A DNA stretch of 64,000 bases from Lutibacter flavus (GCF_900188355.1 NZ_FZNX01000001.1:333671-397670), one strand, 5' to 3'. Shown: positions 8,936 to 17,468, numbered from the stretch's first letter. The notes: generated by a model not told the origin, from the sequence alone. Program-made: numbers and translations.

Positions 8936-9508
8936 CTATTCAATTATTAATTGATATTTTAAAAGTAAACCAGCCAAACCTTCTTTAGAAAATTTGGCTT
9001 TTTTAAGATTGTTTATTTCCGGATTGATAGAGTAGTTGAAGGAGGTTTTAAAATTAGCTTTTTCTAAATTGGTGTTATCGAAAATGGCTCTGCTAAAATC
9101 GCAATTATTGAATGTTGATAATGATAGATCAGCTTCAGAAAACTCAACTTCTTGAAGATTACAATCTGTAAATTTTGATTTTTTTAATTTTAATTTAAAA
9201 AATGAAGCAAGGTTTAACTGACAATCGTTAAATGTAATTGTTAGCAAAAAATTATTGCATTTACTAAAATTAACGCCAAGCATTTTACAATTTGAAAAAT
9301 TTACTTCATTTAAAGTGGTGTTTTCAAGGTTTATTAAACTTAAATTACAATCTTTAAACTCACATTCTATAAAATTAATATTGGAAAGATCTAAATTGTA
9401 AAAATCACAATTTATAAAAGTGCAGTTATCATATTCTCCTTTTGGAAATCCTTTTTTAACAAAATCAACATTTTTAAAATTTTCACTGTCTATAAAATTA
9501 TTGATCAT
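8936..9508 (-). CDS. Pentapeptide repeat protein
   Basis: A 190-residue protein made almost entirely of pentapeptide repeats, A(D/N)LXX or CXF type: FINCDFYNLDLSNINFIECE, FKDCNLSLINLENTTL, FSNCKMLGVNF and later FTDCNLQEVEFSEADL, FNNCDFSRAIFDNTNLEKAN. Such proteins form a right-handed quadrilateral beta-helix. No signal peptide is visible, so it is probably cytosolic. Some relatives (Qnr, MfpA) protect DNA gyrase, but nothing here shows that function. It is the first gene before the GH92 gene and probably shares its transcript. A palindrome (TTGATA, 6-base gap, TATCAA) at 9533-9550 lies 25 bases upstream of the start. Confidence 0.92.
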   Translation of the reverse strand: MINNFIDSENFKNVDFVKKGFPKGEYDNCTFINCDFYNLDLSNINFIECEFKDCNLSLINLENTTLNEVNFSNCKMLGVNFSKCNNFLLTITFNDCQLNLASFFKLKLKKSKFTDCNLQEVEFSEADLSLSTFNNCDFSRAIFDNTNLEKANFKTSFNYSINPEINNLKKAKFSKEGLAGLLLKYQLIIE

Positions 9509-9636
9509 TTGTGGGTTATTTGGAATTGAATATTGATACGATTATATCAACAAATTTAAATATTCCTTTTGACTTAAAAAGTAAGATTTGGTTCAAAAAT
9601 TTTTGAATTTTTAATTTATATTATTTTGTAGGATTC

Positions 9637-10680
9637 TTACTTATTTTTTAAAACTAAAAACTCATTATCCATTACATTTCCAGTTAAAATTAAATTTTTG
9701 AAAGGTGCAGCAACTGTAGATGCAGACATTGAACTTCCATCCTCTAAATAAATTTGCTCAATGGAGTAATCATTTTTGTCACGATAATTTATTTTAATTA
9801 TTTCAGAAGGTGATATCTCTTTTTTACCTTTTGCATAGGATGCAAAACTTAATAAATTTGGATGCGCACCAACCCATAGATTTCCTTCACTATCAAATTC
9901 AATATTATCAACTCCGGTTCCGCAAAAAATATCTTCAATAAAAGTTAAATCTCCATTTTGCTCTTTTTTATAAACTTTAATTAAAAATTTTCGAGGAGAA
10001 GCAACAAATAGTAGGTTTCTTTTCGCATCAAAATTAATTCCGTTCGCATAAGCAATTCCTCTGGCAGCTTCACGGTAATTTTCTCCGTCAAAGTAAATTA
10101 CATTAGATAATGAGAGTCCGGCGTAATCTTCAATTAATTGTCCTAAACCCTTTGTATATTTATGGTCATTTGTAAAGTAAAATTGTGTATCATTAATTAA
10201 AACAACATCATTTGGACTTATAATTAGAGGGTCTACTAAAGATTTTTCAAAAATTAATTTTTTACCTTTCAAATTAAAAACCTCTAAAGAATGCCCTTTT
10301 GGTGTATGGTTTACCGCCATAATTTTGTAGGTACTATCTATTTTAAACATAGAAATTCCGTGAGGGGCAAATTCATTTTTAAAATTAGAAGTGAGGTTAG
10401 TTATGTTAAAATTTCCGCTTTCCAATTCCATAAAATATAAATCTCCTTTATCTATAGTATTAGAATTAAAAAATCCTCTTTTTGTTGATGAAATTAAAGC
10501 GAAATTATCTGGGGTACTTATGGTAATATCTTCAGCTCCTGGAAGCACTATTTTTTTTACAATTTCTCCATCAAATTTCTTTTCTATAGTTCTAAAATAA
10601 CCAGTTGAGAAAAATATGTTGGCAACAAATACAATAATAAATACAATAATTAGTAGGCCAATTTTTTTAATTAGTTTCAT
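9637..10680 (-). CDS. Paraoxonase/arylesterase-like beta-propeller protein
   Basis: A 347-residue protein with an N-terminal membrane anchor (GLLIIVFIIVFVANIFFSTG) and a six-bladed propeller of the serum paraoxonase (PON) type. The calcium-binding residues of PON are recognisable: GAEDI (PON Glu53 region), SPNDV (Asn168), YANGINF (Asn224) and VDNIEFD (Asp269-Asn270). The APHGIS segment matches the PON catalytic His115. This conservation argues for an active esterase or lactonase facing the periplasm. The natural substrate is unknown; lactone hydrolysis is the typical activity of the family. It appears to be a single gene between the pentapeptide and DinB genes. Confidence 0.82.
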   Translation of the reverse strand: MKLIKKIGLLIIVFIIVFVANIFFSTGYFRTIEKKFDGEIVKKIVLPGAEDITISTPDNFALISSTKRGFFNSNTIDKGDLYFMELESGNFNITNLTSNFKNEFAPHGISMFKIDSTYKIMAVNHTPKGHSLEVFNLKGKKLIFEKSLVDPLIISPNDVVLINDTQFYFTNDHKYTKGLGQLIEDYAGLSLSNVIYFDGENYREAARGIAYANGINFDAKRNLLFVASPRKFLIKVYKKEQNGDLTFIEDIFCGTGVDNIEFDSEGNLWVGAHPNLLSFASYAKGKKEISPSEIIKINYRDKNDYSIEQIYLEDGSSMSASTVAAPFKNLILTGNVMDNEFLVLKNK

Positions 10681-10795
10681 AAATCAATTTTGGTATTTTA
10701 GTTCACTTTGTTACCTGTCTGAAAGCAAGTTTGTTAAAAATACACAAAACATTTCAAATAGGTGAGAAGTTGTTTATTGTTGCTAAGTAAAATGC

Positions 10796-11284
10796 TTATT
10801 TTGCTTTTATTAATTTAACTAACATCCCAATTTGACCTAAATGATATATATCGTGATGTAGTATTCCTTCAATTAAAAAACTATAATTGTAATAGTTTTT
10901 ATAATCGGTATCAAAATATAATTCATTTAAAAAACTATCGTCTTTTTGTTCCAGAAGCTGAATTATTTCAGTTAAACTATCGTCATAATCTGATTTTATT
11001 TTGTTCCAACCAATTATTTTAAGTTGTTCAATTGTTAACCAATTCTCTTCACTTTCATCTGTTAACAAGCCTTTTTTAGTTTTTATTTTTAAAATGGCTT
11101 CTTGCCTCCAAAATGTTAAATGTGAGATTAATTCTGCAACACTATGCAATGTTGGTATTGGTCTTGTAAATATTTCATTTTCATTTAACAAATCAAGCTT
11201 TTTTTTGAAATTTACATTTAACCAAACTTGTTCATTTTGAATATCCTTCAATTGCTTTACAATATTGTTAATGAGTGTCTTCAT
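10796..11284 (-). CDS. DinB family protein
   Basis: A 162-residue DinB/YfiT-like four-helix protein. Metal-ligand histidines are visible in ELISHLTFWRQEAI (first helix pair) and in LHHDIYHLGQIGML near the C-terminus, the normal pattern for the superfamily. Members include thiol-dependent transferases and many uncharacterised proteins, so the reaction is unknown. The gene stands alone, divergent from the VanX-like gene. Confidence 0.88.
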   Translation of the reverse strand: MKTLINNIVKQLKDIQNEQVWLNVNFKKKLDLLNENEIFTRPIPTLHSVAELISHLTFWRQEAILKIKTKKGLLTDESEENWLTIEQLKIIGWNKIKSDYDDSLTEIIQLLEQKDDSFLNELYFDTDYKNYYNYSFLIEGILHHDIYHLGQIGMLVKLIKAK

Positions 11285-11441
11285 TTTTTTTTAATTCAAA
11301 ATTAATTTTAATAAAATATGGGTGAAGTAGCATCATGTATTTTAAATTTATAAGCATCTCTAAATTTGAGATATCTAAAAATAAGAATATTTTTTAAATT
11401 AATTTTAATTTACTACTTTTCTATGAATTTTAATTTATTTG

Positions 11442-12110
11442 ATGAAAAAATACTTAATCATTTTAACAGTTATTTTTCTTAATTTTAATTTAAATGCTCA
11501 GGTTATTGATGGATTTATTTATGTTACAAATGAAATTCCAACAATTAAAGTAGAATTACGTTATTTTTCAAAGAATAATTTTGTTGGAGAAAAAATTGAT
11601 GGATATCATTCAAATACACCAATTTTAACAAAAGAGGCTGCAAAAGCTTTAAAAAAAGTACAGAAAATTTTAGCAGAGAAGAATTTATCTATTAAAATTT
11701 ATGATGCTTACCGACCGCAACAAGCAGTAAATCATTTTTGGAAATGGGCAAAAAATGTAAATGATACTTTAATGAAACATGAATTCTACCCAAATGTAGC
11801 CAAGAAAGATTTATTTAAGGAAGAATACATTGCAACGCGATCTAGGCATAGCAGTGGAAGTACAGTTGATATAACGTTAATAGATTTAACTACTAATAAG
11901 GATTTAGATATGGGAACTCCGTATGATTTTTTTGGGCCAGAATCTTGGGTGGATTTTAATGGTGTTTCAAAAGAGCAAAAGGAAAATAGGGATTTATTAC
12001 AAAGTGTTATGTTAGCGAACGGATTTAGAAATTATCCTAAAGAATGGTGGCATTTTACACTTAAAAATGAGCCATTCAAAAATATTTATTTTGATTTTGA
12101 GGTGAAATAA
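11442..12110 (+). CDS. D-alanyl-D-alanine dipeptidase, VanX/M15D family
   Basis: A 222-residue exported zinc peptidase. A signal peptide (KKYLIILTVIFLNFNLNAQ) precedes the domain. Zinc ligands and catalytic residues of the M15D family are clear: SRHSSGSTVD (His136, Asp143) and EWWHF (catalytic Glu and His near residue 205). The substrate-binding Arg is in YDAYRPQQAV (Arg91). It most likely cleaves D-Ala-D-Ala or related peptidoglycan dipeptides in the periplasm, a recycling role rather than vancomycin resistance since no VanA/VanH ligase cluster is present. ATG at 11442 is preferred over the TTG just before it. A bidirectional terminator follows at 12120. Confidence 0.92.
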   Translation: MKKYLIILTVIFLNFNLNAQVIDGFIYVTNEIPTIKVELRYFSKNNFVGEKIDGYHSNTPILTKEAAKALKKVQKILAEKNLSIKIYDAYRPQQAVNHFWKWAKNVNDTLMKHEFYPNVAKKDLFKEEYIATRSRHSSGSTVDITLIDLTTNKDLDMGTPYDFFGPESWVDFNGVSKEQKENRDLLQSVMLANGFRNYPKEWWHFTLKNEPFKNIYFDFEVK

Positions 12111-12119
12111 AAGCATAAA

Positions 12120-12147
12120 AAAAGCCCATCAATTATGATGGGCTTTT
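12120..12147. terminator. Bidirectional terminator between VanX-like and cold-shock genes
   Basis: Perfect 12-bp arms (AAAAGCCCATCA and complement) around the loop ATTA, with A-rich left and T-rich right flanks. It serves the convergent 11442-12110 and 12170-12361 genes. Confidence 0.9.
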
Positions 12148-12169
12148 GTAAAAAATTAAGAAGTATATA

Positions 12170-12361
12170 TTAAATTACTTTTACATTTACTGCGTTTAAT
12201 CCTTTTTTACCTTCCTGTAAATCAAATTCAACTTCATCGCCTTCACGAATTTCGTCAATTAATCCAGAAATGTGAACAAAATGTTCTTTGTTTGAACCTT
12301 CTTCAGATATAAATCCAAAACCTTTAGTCTCGTTGAAGAATTTTACTGTTCCTTTACTCAT
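12170..12361 (-). CDS. Cold-shock protein, CspA family
   Basis: A 63-residue single cold-shock domain protein. The RNA-binding motifs RNP1 (KGFGFI) and RNP2 (HFVHIS) are present in order after MSKGTVKFFNETKG. It acts as an RNA chaperone. The start is the ATG at 12361; a frame extended to 12412 lacks family support. A weak -7 box (CATCTTTG at 12398-12405, minus strand) would give a leader of about 30 bases. Confidence 0.95.
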   Translation of the reverse strand: MSKGTVKFFNETKGFGFISEEGSNKEHFVHISGLIDEIREGDEVEFDLQEGKKGLNAVNVKVI

Positions 12362-12458
12362 TTTAAAAAATTTTATATTAATTACTTTTTTGAATTGCAA
12401 AGATGGTGCCAAAAAATGACATGACCTAAATAATAGTGTTTTTTAATTATTAGCTTTA

Positions 12459-13178
12459 TTAGTTATTTTTTTTCATTGCTTCAGTCCTTAATTCATTGGG
12501 TAATTTCTCAATAGCATACCTTAATGCGGTACGCGGCATTGTAGCTTTTTTACTAATAACAAAGTTGAAAATTTCTTTCTGGTTCACTTTACTCGCCTCT
12601 TTTAACATCCAGCCATATCCTTTTTGCACCATATCATCTTTATCTAGAAGTAGTAAATCAGCAATTTTTAATATTTCATTTATAAAATGTCCACGACGAG
12701 CAGGAACTATTAAAGAGACTGCTGCGGCTCTTTTTTTCCATCTGTTTTCTGATTGAGTCCATTTTATTAAATCATTTAAATAATTGGGGTACATAACTAT
12801 AAATGTACCAATTGTATGGTTGCATAGCGTATCGCAAGTAGCCCAATTTGTAATGTATGTATCTACCCATTTTTCAAATATTAAAAAATCGGTTGGTTCA
12901 TATTTTTTGCGAATAAAATAAGACCAGTCATATGCAATTAGAGCTTCTTCGGTATATCCAGATTGCAAAAGTTCTTCGCATAATTTAAAAATTTCAAGTT
13001 TAGGTTTATCCTTAATTAATTTAAAATTTTCTTTTGCAATTTTATGCACTATTGCAGCTTTTACTCCATAAACTTTAATTTCTTCTTTAAAAAACCGTTG
13101 ACTACTTTCTTTAACTTTTTCGTCACTTCTATTTTTGAGTTCTGTTTGTATATTTTTTATGATTTTAGACATAACCAT
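12459..13178 (-). CDS. DNA alkylation repair protein, AlkD-like
   Basis: A 239-residue all-helical HEAT-like protein of the AlkD family, which in Bacillus excises 3-methyladenine and 7-methylguanine from DNA. The region ITNWATCDTLCNHTIG contains the conserved Trp and Asp (W-x-x-x-D) of the AlkD active site, and RWKKRAAAVSLIVPARRG is the conserved Arg-rich block. Positively charged helices fit DNA binding. Two ATG codons, at 13178 and 13172, are both possible. It follows the methyltransferase gene by 11 bases and is probably in the same operon. Confidence 0.9.
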   Translation of the reverse strand: MVMSKIIKNIQTELKNRSDEKVKESSQRFFKEEIKVYGVKAAIVHKIAKENFKLIKDKPKLEIFKLCEELLQSGYTEEALIAYDWSYFIRKKYEPTDFLIFEKWVDTYITNWATCDTLCNHTIGTFIVMYPNYLNDLIKWTQSENRWKKRAAAVSLIVPARRGHFINEILKIADLLLLDKDDMVQKGYGWMLKEASKVNQKEIFNFVISKKATMPRTALRYAIEKLPNELRTEAMKKNN

Positions 13179-13189
13179 AGGTTTTGAAT

Positions 13190-13816
13190 TTATTTTTGGA
13201 ATACAAACGAAATTAGTCTAGGAAGTTCATTTTTATTTAATTCATCATCAAACCATTCATTTAGTTCAATAAGTTTAAAACCATTATTTAATGCAACGGA
13301 GGTAAATTCTGAGATGTTATGCGTGTAAACCTCTAATTCTTCAGTGCCATTTTCAGTTTCATATCTTGCTTTACTTCCATAATATTGTTTATATGGGTGT
13401 AATTCACAAATAAAGAAAATTCCATTTGGTTTTAACTTTTTATATGTTTGTTTAAAAATGAAATCCAACTCTTTAATGTGTTCAAGAATTAGACTGCTTG
13501 TTATTAAATCTACAAACTCATTTTCAATTTTCCAAGATTTGGTTAGGTCAGATTTTTCAAAAATCACTTTTGGGTTTTTGATTTTTTCTTTAGCTATATT
13601 GAGCATTTCTTCAGAAAAATCTATACCAATTATAAGTTGAGCTTTTTCTAATAGCCAAATTGTATTTTTCCCAGTTCCACAACCTAATTCTAAAACACTA
13701 TCAAAATTGTATTTTGAAAGGGTTTTAATTGTTGCAAGTTTATCTAAATCTCTAGTTCTGTTCTTGTTAGTGTCATATTGATTTGCCCAGGAATTGTATG
13801 ATTTTTCAATACTCAT
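13190..13816 (-). CDS. Class I SAM-dependent methyltransferase
   Basis: A 208-residue Rossmann-fold methyltransferase. Motif I is VLELGCGTGKNT, motif II contains IIGIDFSEEMLNIAKEK, and the later EFVDLITSSLILEHI and LKPNGIFFICELHP blocks are motifs III-IV of small-molecule methyltransferases. The substrate cannot be told from sequence. The neighbouring AlkD-like gene is probably co-transcribed, but a shared role in alkylation repair is only a guess. Confidence 0.88.
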   Translation of the reverse strand: MSIEKSYNSWANQYDTNKNRTRDLDKLATIKTLSKYNFDSVLELGCGTGKNTIWLLEKAQLIIGIDFSEEMLNIAKEKIKNPKVIFEKSDLTKSWKIENEFVDLITSSLILEHIKELDFIFKQTYKKLKPNGIFFICELHPYKQYYGSKARYETENGTEELEVYTHNISEFTSVALNNGFKLIELNEWFDDELNKNELPRLISFVFQK

Positions 13817-13843
13817 ATTTTTTAAAATTTACTCTGTATATAA

Positions 13844-13943
13844 TTGAACACTAAATATACTTTTAAAACTGGTTAGAAATACAGAATTAAAAAAAAACTC
13901 TTTAATATGACTGAAATCATTGTGAGTAAATTCAATTTTTTTT
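13844..13943. repeat. Imperfect direct repeat, copy 1, with orphan Crp/Fnr-like site
   Basis: About 100 bases here match 17755-17857 in the same orientation, sharing TTGAACACTAAA, CTTTTAAAACTG and TCATTGTG in the same order. Both copies include a palindrome of Crp/Fnr form, here TGACTGAAATCA at 13908-13919. The second copy drives the YtfI-like gene, but this one has no gene ahead of it on the plus strand and the expected -7 position (TAAAGTAA at 13943-13950) is poor. It looks like a duplicated promoter that has lost its gene. The rest of the 13817-14134 gap shows no convincing ORF. Confidence 0.5.
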
Positions 13944-14134
13944 AAAGTAAAATATTGAGATATTTTTTATTGGGTTTTAATTATTGTTTCTGTTCTTGCT
14001 TATGTAGGTTACATACTTGTATAAAGAAAGGAGTTTACTTTTAACTTGACGAAACCTAGCATTTGTTAATTAGTTATCTATAAATTGTCAGTCCAGTTTT
14101 AAGGAAGTTATCGCTTAATTAGTTATTGTTTTGA

Positions 14135-14542
14135 TTATATATTTAAGAAAAATCTAATAATATCGGCAGTTGATACAATACCAACTAATTTTTCATCTTC
14201 AACAATGGGCACGGCATGATATTTTCCTTCCGCTAATATTTTAGCAACATCTTCAATTGTGGCGGTTGAGGTTAAAAAAAACGGATTTCTAGTCATAATA
14301 TCCTCAACTTTTAATTTTTTATAAACAATAGCATCATCATTTATTCCTGCTCCAGCAATATTATACATAAAATCTATAAGGCTTATCATTCCTGTTAATT
14401 TTCCTTTTTTAGTTACTGGTATATGATGATGGAAGTTTTTTTTCTCATAAATATGTTTAACATCCAAAAGGATTTGTTCAGGTGAAACACAAACAACATT
14501 CTTAGTCATAATTGATGTTATTAATCCTGTTTTTGTTCTCAT
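14135..14542 (-). CDS. CBS-domain pair protein
   Basis: A 135-residue protein consisting of two CBS domains. The first runs from SIMTKNVVCVSPEQILLDV through HHIPVTKKGKLTGMISLIDF, the second from VEDIMTRNPFFLTSTATIED through YHAVPIVEDEKLVGIVSTAD. Paired CBS domains bind adenosyl ligands such as AMP or ATP and sense energy state; the target of this stand-alone pair is unknown. The ATG at 14542 is chosen because the -7 box at 14573-14580 places the transcript start near 14569, which excludes the longer frame starting at 14584. It is divergent from the phasin-like/ABC1 operon and shares its regulatory palindrome. Confidence 0.92.
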   Translation of the reverse strand: MRTKTGLITSIMTKNVVCVSPEQILLDVKHIYEKKNFHHHIPVTKKGKLTGMISLIDFMYNIAGAGINDDAIVYKKLKVEDIMTRNPFFLTSTATIEDVAKILAEGKYHAVPIVEDEKLVGIVSTADIIRFFLNI

Positions 14543-14572
14543 TATTTTGGTTTTAACGTTATTAATACATCT

Positions 14573-14646
14573 TAAATTTAGCATGGTATATTAAAGGTTA
14601 AAATGAGGAATATCATTTTAAGGATAATTTTTTAGTAATAATTTTA
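14573..14646. promoter_or_regulatory. Shared Crp/Fnr-like operator for two divergent promoters
   Basis: The palindrome has perfect 9-bp arms, TTAAAATGA (14598-14606) and TCATTTTAA (14613-14621), around GGAATA; its core is TGAGGAATATCA (14604-14615). Exactly 23 bases to the left on the minus strand is TAAATTTA (14573-14580), and exactly 23 bases to the right on the plus strand is TAATTTTA (14639-14646). One bound dimer could therefore activate both the CBS gene and the phasin-like/ABC1 operon. An 18-bp identical core recurs at 17455-17472. Confidence 0.65.
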
Positions 14647-14670
14647 ATAGAAGCGTCAAAATTACCCGTC

Positions 14671-15042
14671 ATGAAAACAAAATCAATAATAGAATTACTT
14701 ACACTTAGTTCTAGTCTATACATTTTAGCAAGAGATACCGAACTTTTGGAAAGAATTAAAGAATTATCTGAAAAAGGAAAAACTGAAGTTAACAAGATAA
14801 TTTCAGAATCAAAATTAGATGAAAATGGTAATGAATTAGAATTTGCAGATAAAATACTTCTTAAAACTCATGAACTTAGAGAAGAGTTAAATGAAAAGAT
14901 TGAGGAATTGGTAACTAAGCTCTATAAAAAAATTAACATAGCACATGTTGAAGAAGTAAAAGCGTTGAATGAAAAGTTAGAAAAAGCGGATATGGCAATT
15001 GCATTATTGGAAGCTCGATTAAATAAATTAGAAAAAAAATGA
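14671..15042 (+). CDS. Phasin-like helical coiled-coil protein
   Basis: A 123-residue, highly charged and almost wholly helical protein. Heptad-like patterns are visible in LELLERIKELSEKGKTEVNK-type stretches and most clearly in the C-terminal EEVKALNEKLEKADMAIALL region, which would form a coiled coil. The overall layout resembles phasins and other small ABC1-kinase companions (helical, Glu/Lys rich, about 120 residues), but I see no diagnostic motif, so the name is tentative. No signal peptide is present. Only one base separates it from the ABC1 kinase gene, so the two are co-expressed from the promoter at 14639. Confidence 0.75.
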   Translation: MKTKSIIELLTLSSSLYILARDTELLERIKELSEKGKTEVNKIISESKLDENGNELEFADKILLKTHELREELNEKIEELVTKLYKKINIAHVEEVKALNEKLEKADMAIALLEARLNKLEKK

Positions 15043-15043
15043 A

Positions 15044-16747
15044 ATGGGGGTTTTAACGGGTATAAGACGTAATTTTAAATCTATATCAAGGTATAATCAA
15101 ATATTAAAAGTCTTATTGAAGTATGGTTTTGAAGACTTAGTTTATTACCTAGATGAGAAAAAGCGGTATGTTTTTCTTCAGAAGTTTATTCCTAAGGCTT
15201 CTAGAAGGCAGGCTCTTTTATATACAAAATGGGCCAAAATGAGATTGGTATGTGAAGAACTTGGACCAACTTTTGTTAAGTTTGGTCAAATTTTAAGCAA
15301 TCGTCCGGATTTAGTACCGTTAGAATTAACATTTGAGTTAGAAAAACTTCAAGATAATGTACCTGCAATGTCTCAATTGGGAGCAAAAGAAGTTGTAGAG
15401 ATTGAATTAAAAGATACAGTTGATAATTTATTTGCTTGGTTTGATCCAGAGCCCTTTGCCTCAGCATCTATGGCTCAGGTACATAAAGCAACTTTAAAAT
15501 CAGGTAAAAGAGTCGCTTTAAAAATACAGCGCTCAGGTATATATGATATTATTGTTGAAGATATAAAAGTAATGTATAAAGTTGCTGAAGTTTTGGAAAA
15601 AAGAATTCCATCTATAAAAAGTTTTGATCCAGTAGGGCTGGTTAAAAATTTTGAATATTCTATTTTAAAAGAACTCGATTTTATAAATGAATCTATTAAC
15701 GTTGAACGATTTTATAATAATTTAGAAAACGATGAAGCACAAGATCACTTCTCATTGGCACCTAAAGTATATCGTGAATTTACTACCTCAAAAGTATTAG
15801 CCTTAGAATTTATTTCAGGTATTAAAATTGATAAAATAAAAGAATTAGAAGAAAAAGGTTTTAACACAAAAATTATTGCCCATAGATTAGCTGTAAGCTA
15901 CTACAAGCAAATTTTTGAATATGGTTTATTTCATGCGGATCCACATCCTGGGAATTTGCTAGTACTTCCAAATGGAAAAATTGGTTACTTGGATTTTGGA
16001 ATGATGGGAAGTATGTTACCAAGAGATATAGCCATTTTTGGTAAATTGTTTATAGCAATTACAAAAAAAGATGTTAAAGCAATTATTGATGCCCTTCAAA
16101 AACTATCAAATAATGTACATATTCCAAATATGAGGAATTTGGAATTTGATGTTAATGAATTTGTTGAAAAATACTACATTAGAACAATTCATGAAAATGA
16201 GATGAGTACCATTCTTCTTGAGCTAAAAGATATTATAATTAATCATGGCTTAAAAGTACCTACCTATTTTTTCCTTTTTTTAAGATCTTTAATAACCTTG
16301 GAAGGAGTTATTGATAAATTAGACCCAAACTTTGACCAGTTTGAAATAGTTAAACCTTATCTAATTAAAAGTACGCGAAGAAGATTTAATCCAATAAAAA
16401 TAGGAAAGAAAGTTGCAAATTCAATAGTTGAGATTACCGATTATATGGAAGATTTTCCTACAGATTTAAAAAATGCTATCAGAAAAATAAATTCTGGGAA
16501 AATAAAAGTAGATTTAACGCATAAAGGTATTGATCCTATGATACATACCTTGCAGCGCATTACTAAACAATTGATTACTGCTTCTATTATGGTTGCATTA
16601 ATTATAAGTGCTGCATTGTTTATTATTTATGATGTTCATCCGTTGTGGAAGAATATTTCTGTAATTGGTATAATCAGTTTTATTTTATCAATACTTTTAG
16701 GAATTAGAATGGTTATAAATATAAGAAAAGGTGATTACGACTATTAA
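15044..16747 (+). CDS. ABC1/UbiB-family atypical kinase
   Basis: A 567-residue ABC1 (AarF/UbiB/COQ8) protein. Family hallmarks occur in order: the KxGQ motif (FVKFGQILSNRPDLVP), the Ala-rich nucleotide loop (PFASASMAQVHKA), the lysine strand (KRVALKIQR), the catalytic loop (LFHADPHPGNLLV) and the metal-binding DFG (GYLDFGMMGS). Two hydrophobic helices near the C-terminus (LITASIMVALIISAALFII and the following segment) anchor it in the membrane. UbiB relatives support quinone lipid biosynthesis through ATPase activity. This organism would use menaquinone, so the substrate here is open. It is the second gene of an operon with the phasin-like gene and is followed by a terminator. Confidence 0.93.
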   Translation: MGVLTGIRRNFKSISRYNQILKVLLKYGFEDLVYYLDEKKRYVFLQKFIPKASRRQALLYTKWAKMRLVCEELGPTFVKFGQILSNRPDLVPLELTFELEKLQDNVPAMSQLGAKEVVEIELKDTVDNLFAWFDPEPFASASMAQVHKATLKSGKRVALKIQRSGIYDIIVEDIKVMYKVAEVLEKRIPSIKSFDPVGLVKNFEYSILKELDFINESINVERFYNNLENDEAQDHFSLAPKVYREFTTSKVLALEFISGIKIDKIKELEEKGFNTKIIAHRLAVSYYKQIFEYGLFHADPHPGNLLVLPNGKIGYLDFGMMGSMLPRDIAIFGKLFIAITKKDVKAIIDALQKLSNNVHIPNMRNLEFDVNEFVEKYYIRTIHENEMSTILLELKDIIINHGLKVPTYFFLFLRSLITLEGVIDKLDPNFDQFEIVKPYLIKSTRRRFNPIKIGKKVANSIVEITDYMEDFPTDLKNAIRKINSGKIKVDLTHKGIDPMIHTLQRITKQLITASIMVALIISAALFIIYDVHPLWKNISVIGIISFILSILLGIRMVINIRKGDYDY

Positions 16748-16751
16748 TCAC

Positions 16752-16784
16752 AAAAAAAGCACAATATATTATTGCGCTTTTTTT
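16752..16784. terminator. Bidirectional terminator between ABC1 kinase and coiled-coil genes
   Basis: Fifteen-base arms with one A/C mismatch (AAAAAAAGCACAATA and TATTGCGCTTTTTTT) around the loop TAT, flanked by A and T runs on either side, between two convergent genes. Confidence 0.85.
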
Positions 16785-16799
16785 AAGTGGATACCTTTC

Positions 16800-17402
16800 T
16801 TATGAATTTGAAAATGCATTTTTGAAATGGCTAAAAGCTTCTGCTATTTCGTTTTGAAAGTGTTCAAGTTTTGTTTCTTCTTTTTTCTTAGAATATTTAG
16901 CTGTTATTTTGTCAATAAATGAATTAAATTCTTCTTTACCTTTTTTAAATGAACTTATTGCTGCTTTTTTATCCTTTTTGTATTCTCCTTCTAATATTTC
17001 AAGCTGAATTTTAAATTGTTCAATTTCAATTAGTGTTATTGCATACATACGTTTTAAAGTTTCATTGCTTTTTATTTTAACTTCAATTTCATGCAGCGTT
17101 AAAAGCAATTGTTTTTTTTGCTTTTTAAAAGCCTGAATAGTTTCAGCTTTTCCTAAATCTAATTGTACAAGTAGTTCTTCAAACTTAGCCTTAAGATCAT
17201 CAATATTTTCTTTAACTTTTTTAATTTTATATTCACTATCGTGAATATATAAGTTAAATTCCTTTTTAACTTCCTCATATGTATCTTTAGCTTCTGCTTT
17301 ACCTAAAGCGGCTTTAACTTGAAATTTTTCTAAACTAATAGCTGTTTTTCTGAGTGCAATTATAATTTTATCAATAAATTGATTTTCGTTTTTATCTTTC
17401 AT
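16800..17402 (-). CDS. Coiled-coil protein of unknown function
   Basis: A 200-residue, Lys/Glu-rich protein predicted to be long helices throughout. It contains an internal duplication: AALGKAEAKDTYEEVKKEF in the first third and QLDLGKAETIQAFKKQKK in the middle, with a third related unit (GEYKKDKKAAISSFKKGKEE) later. This pattern suggests a repeated antiparallel helical hairpin. No catalytic motif, signal peptide or membrane helix is visible. It is convergent with the ABC1 operon and carries its own copy of the same regulatory palindrome 55 bases upstream, so it probably belongs to the same response. Function unknown. Confidence 0.82.
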   Translation of the reverse strand: MKDKNENQFIDKIIIALRKTAISLEKFQVKAALGKAEAKDTYEEVKKEFNLYIHDSEYKIKKVKENIDDLKAKFEELLVQLDLGKAETIQAFKKQKKQLLLTLHEIEVKIKSNETLKRMYAITLIEIEQFKIQLEILEGEYKKDKKAAISSFKKGKEEFNSFIDKITAKYSKKKEETKLEHFQNEIAEAFSHFKNAFSNS

Positions 17403-17425
17403 AATTATTTGTTTTAGAATTTAAT

Positions 17426-17468
17426 TAAATTTCAACAGAATTCTTTATAAACACAATGAGGAATATCA
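17426..17468 (-). promoter_or_regulatory. Crp/Fnr-like site and -7 box for the coiled-coil gene
   Basis: TGAGGAATATCA (17457-17468) is identical to the site at 14604; 18 consecutive bases match. On the minus strand, 23 bases further, is GAAATTTA (17426-17433), two mismatches from TAnnTTTG (T to G at the first position and G to A at the last). The gene starts at 17402. Confidence 0.6.

Noticed and set aside
9533-9550. Palindrome TTGATA-N6-TATCAA as a further Crp/Fnr-like site
   Set aside because: The spacing differs from TGA-N6-TCA and no -7 box lies at the matching distance.
11442-12110. Vancomycin-resistance gene
   Set aside because: VanX-like fold alone; no ligase or dehydrogenase partner and no two-component resistance regulator, so peptidoglycan recycling is more likely.
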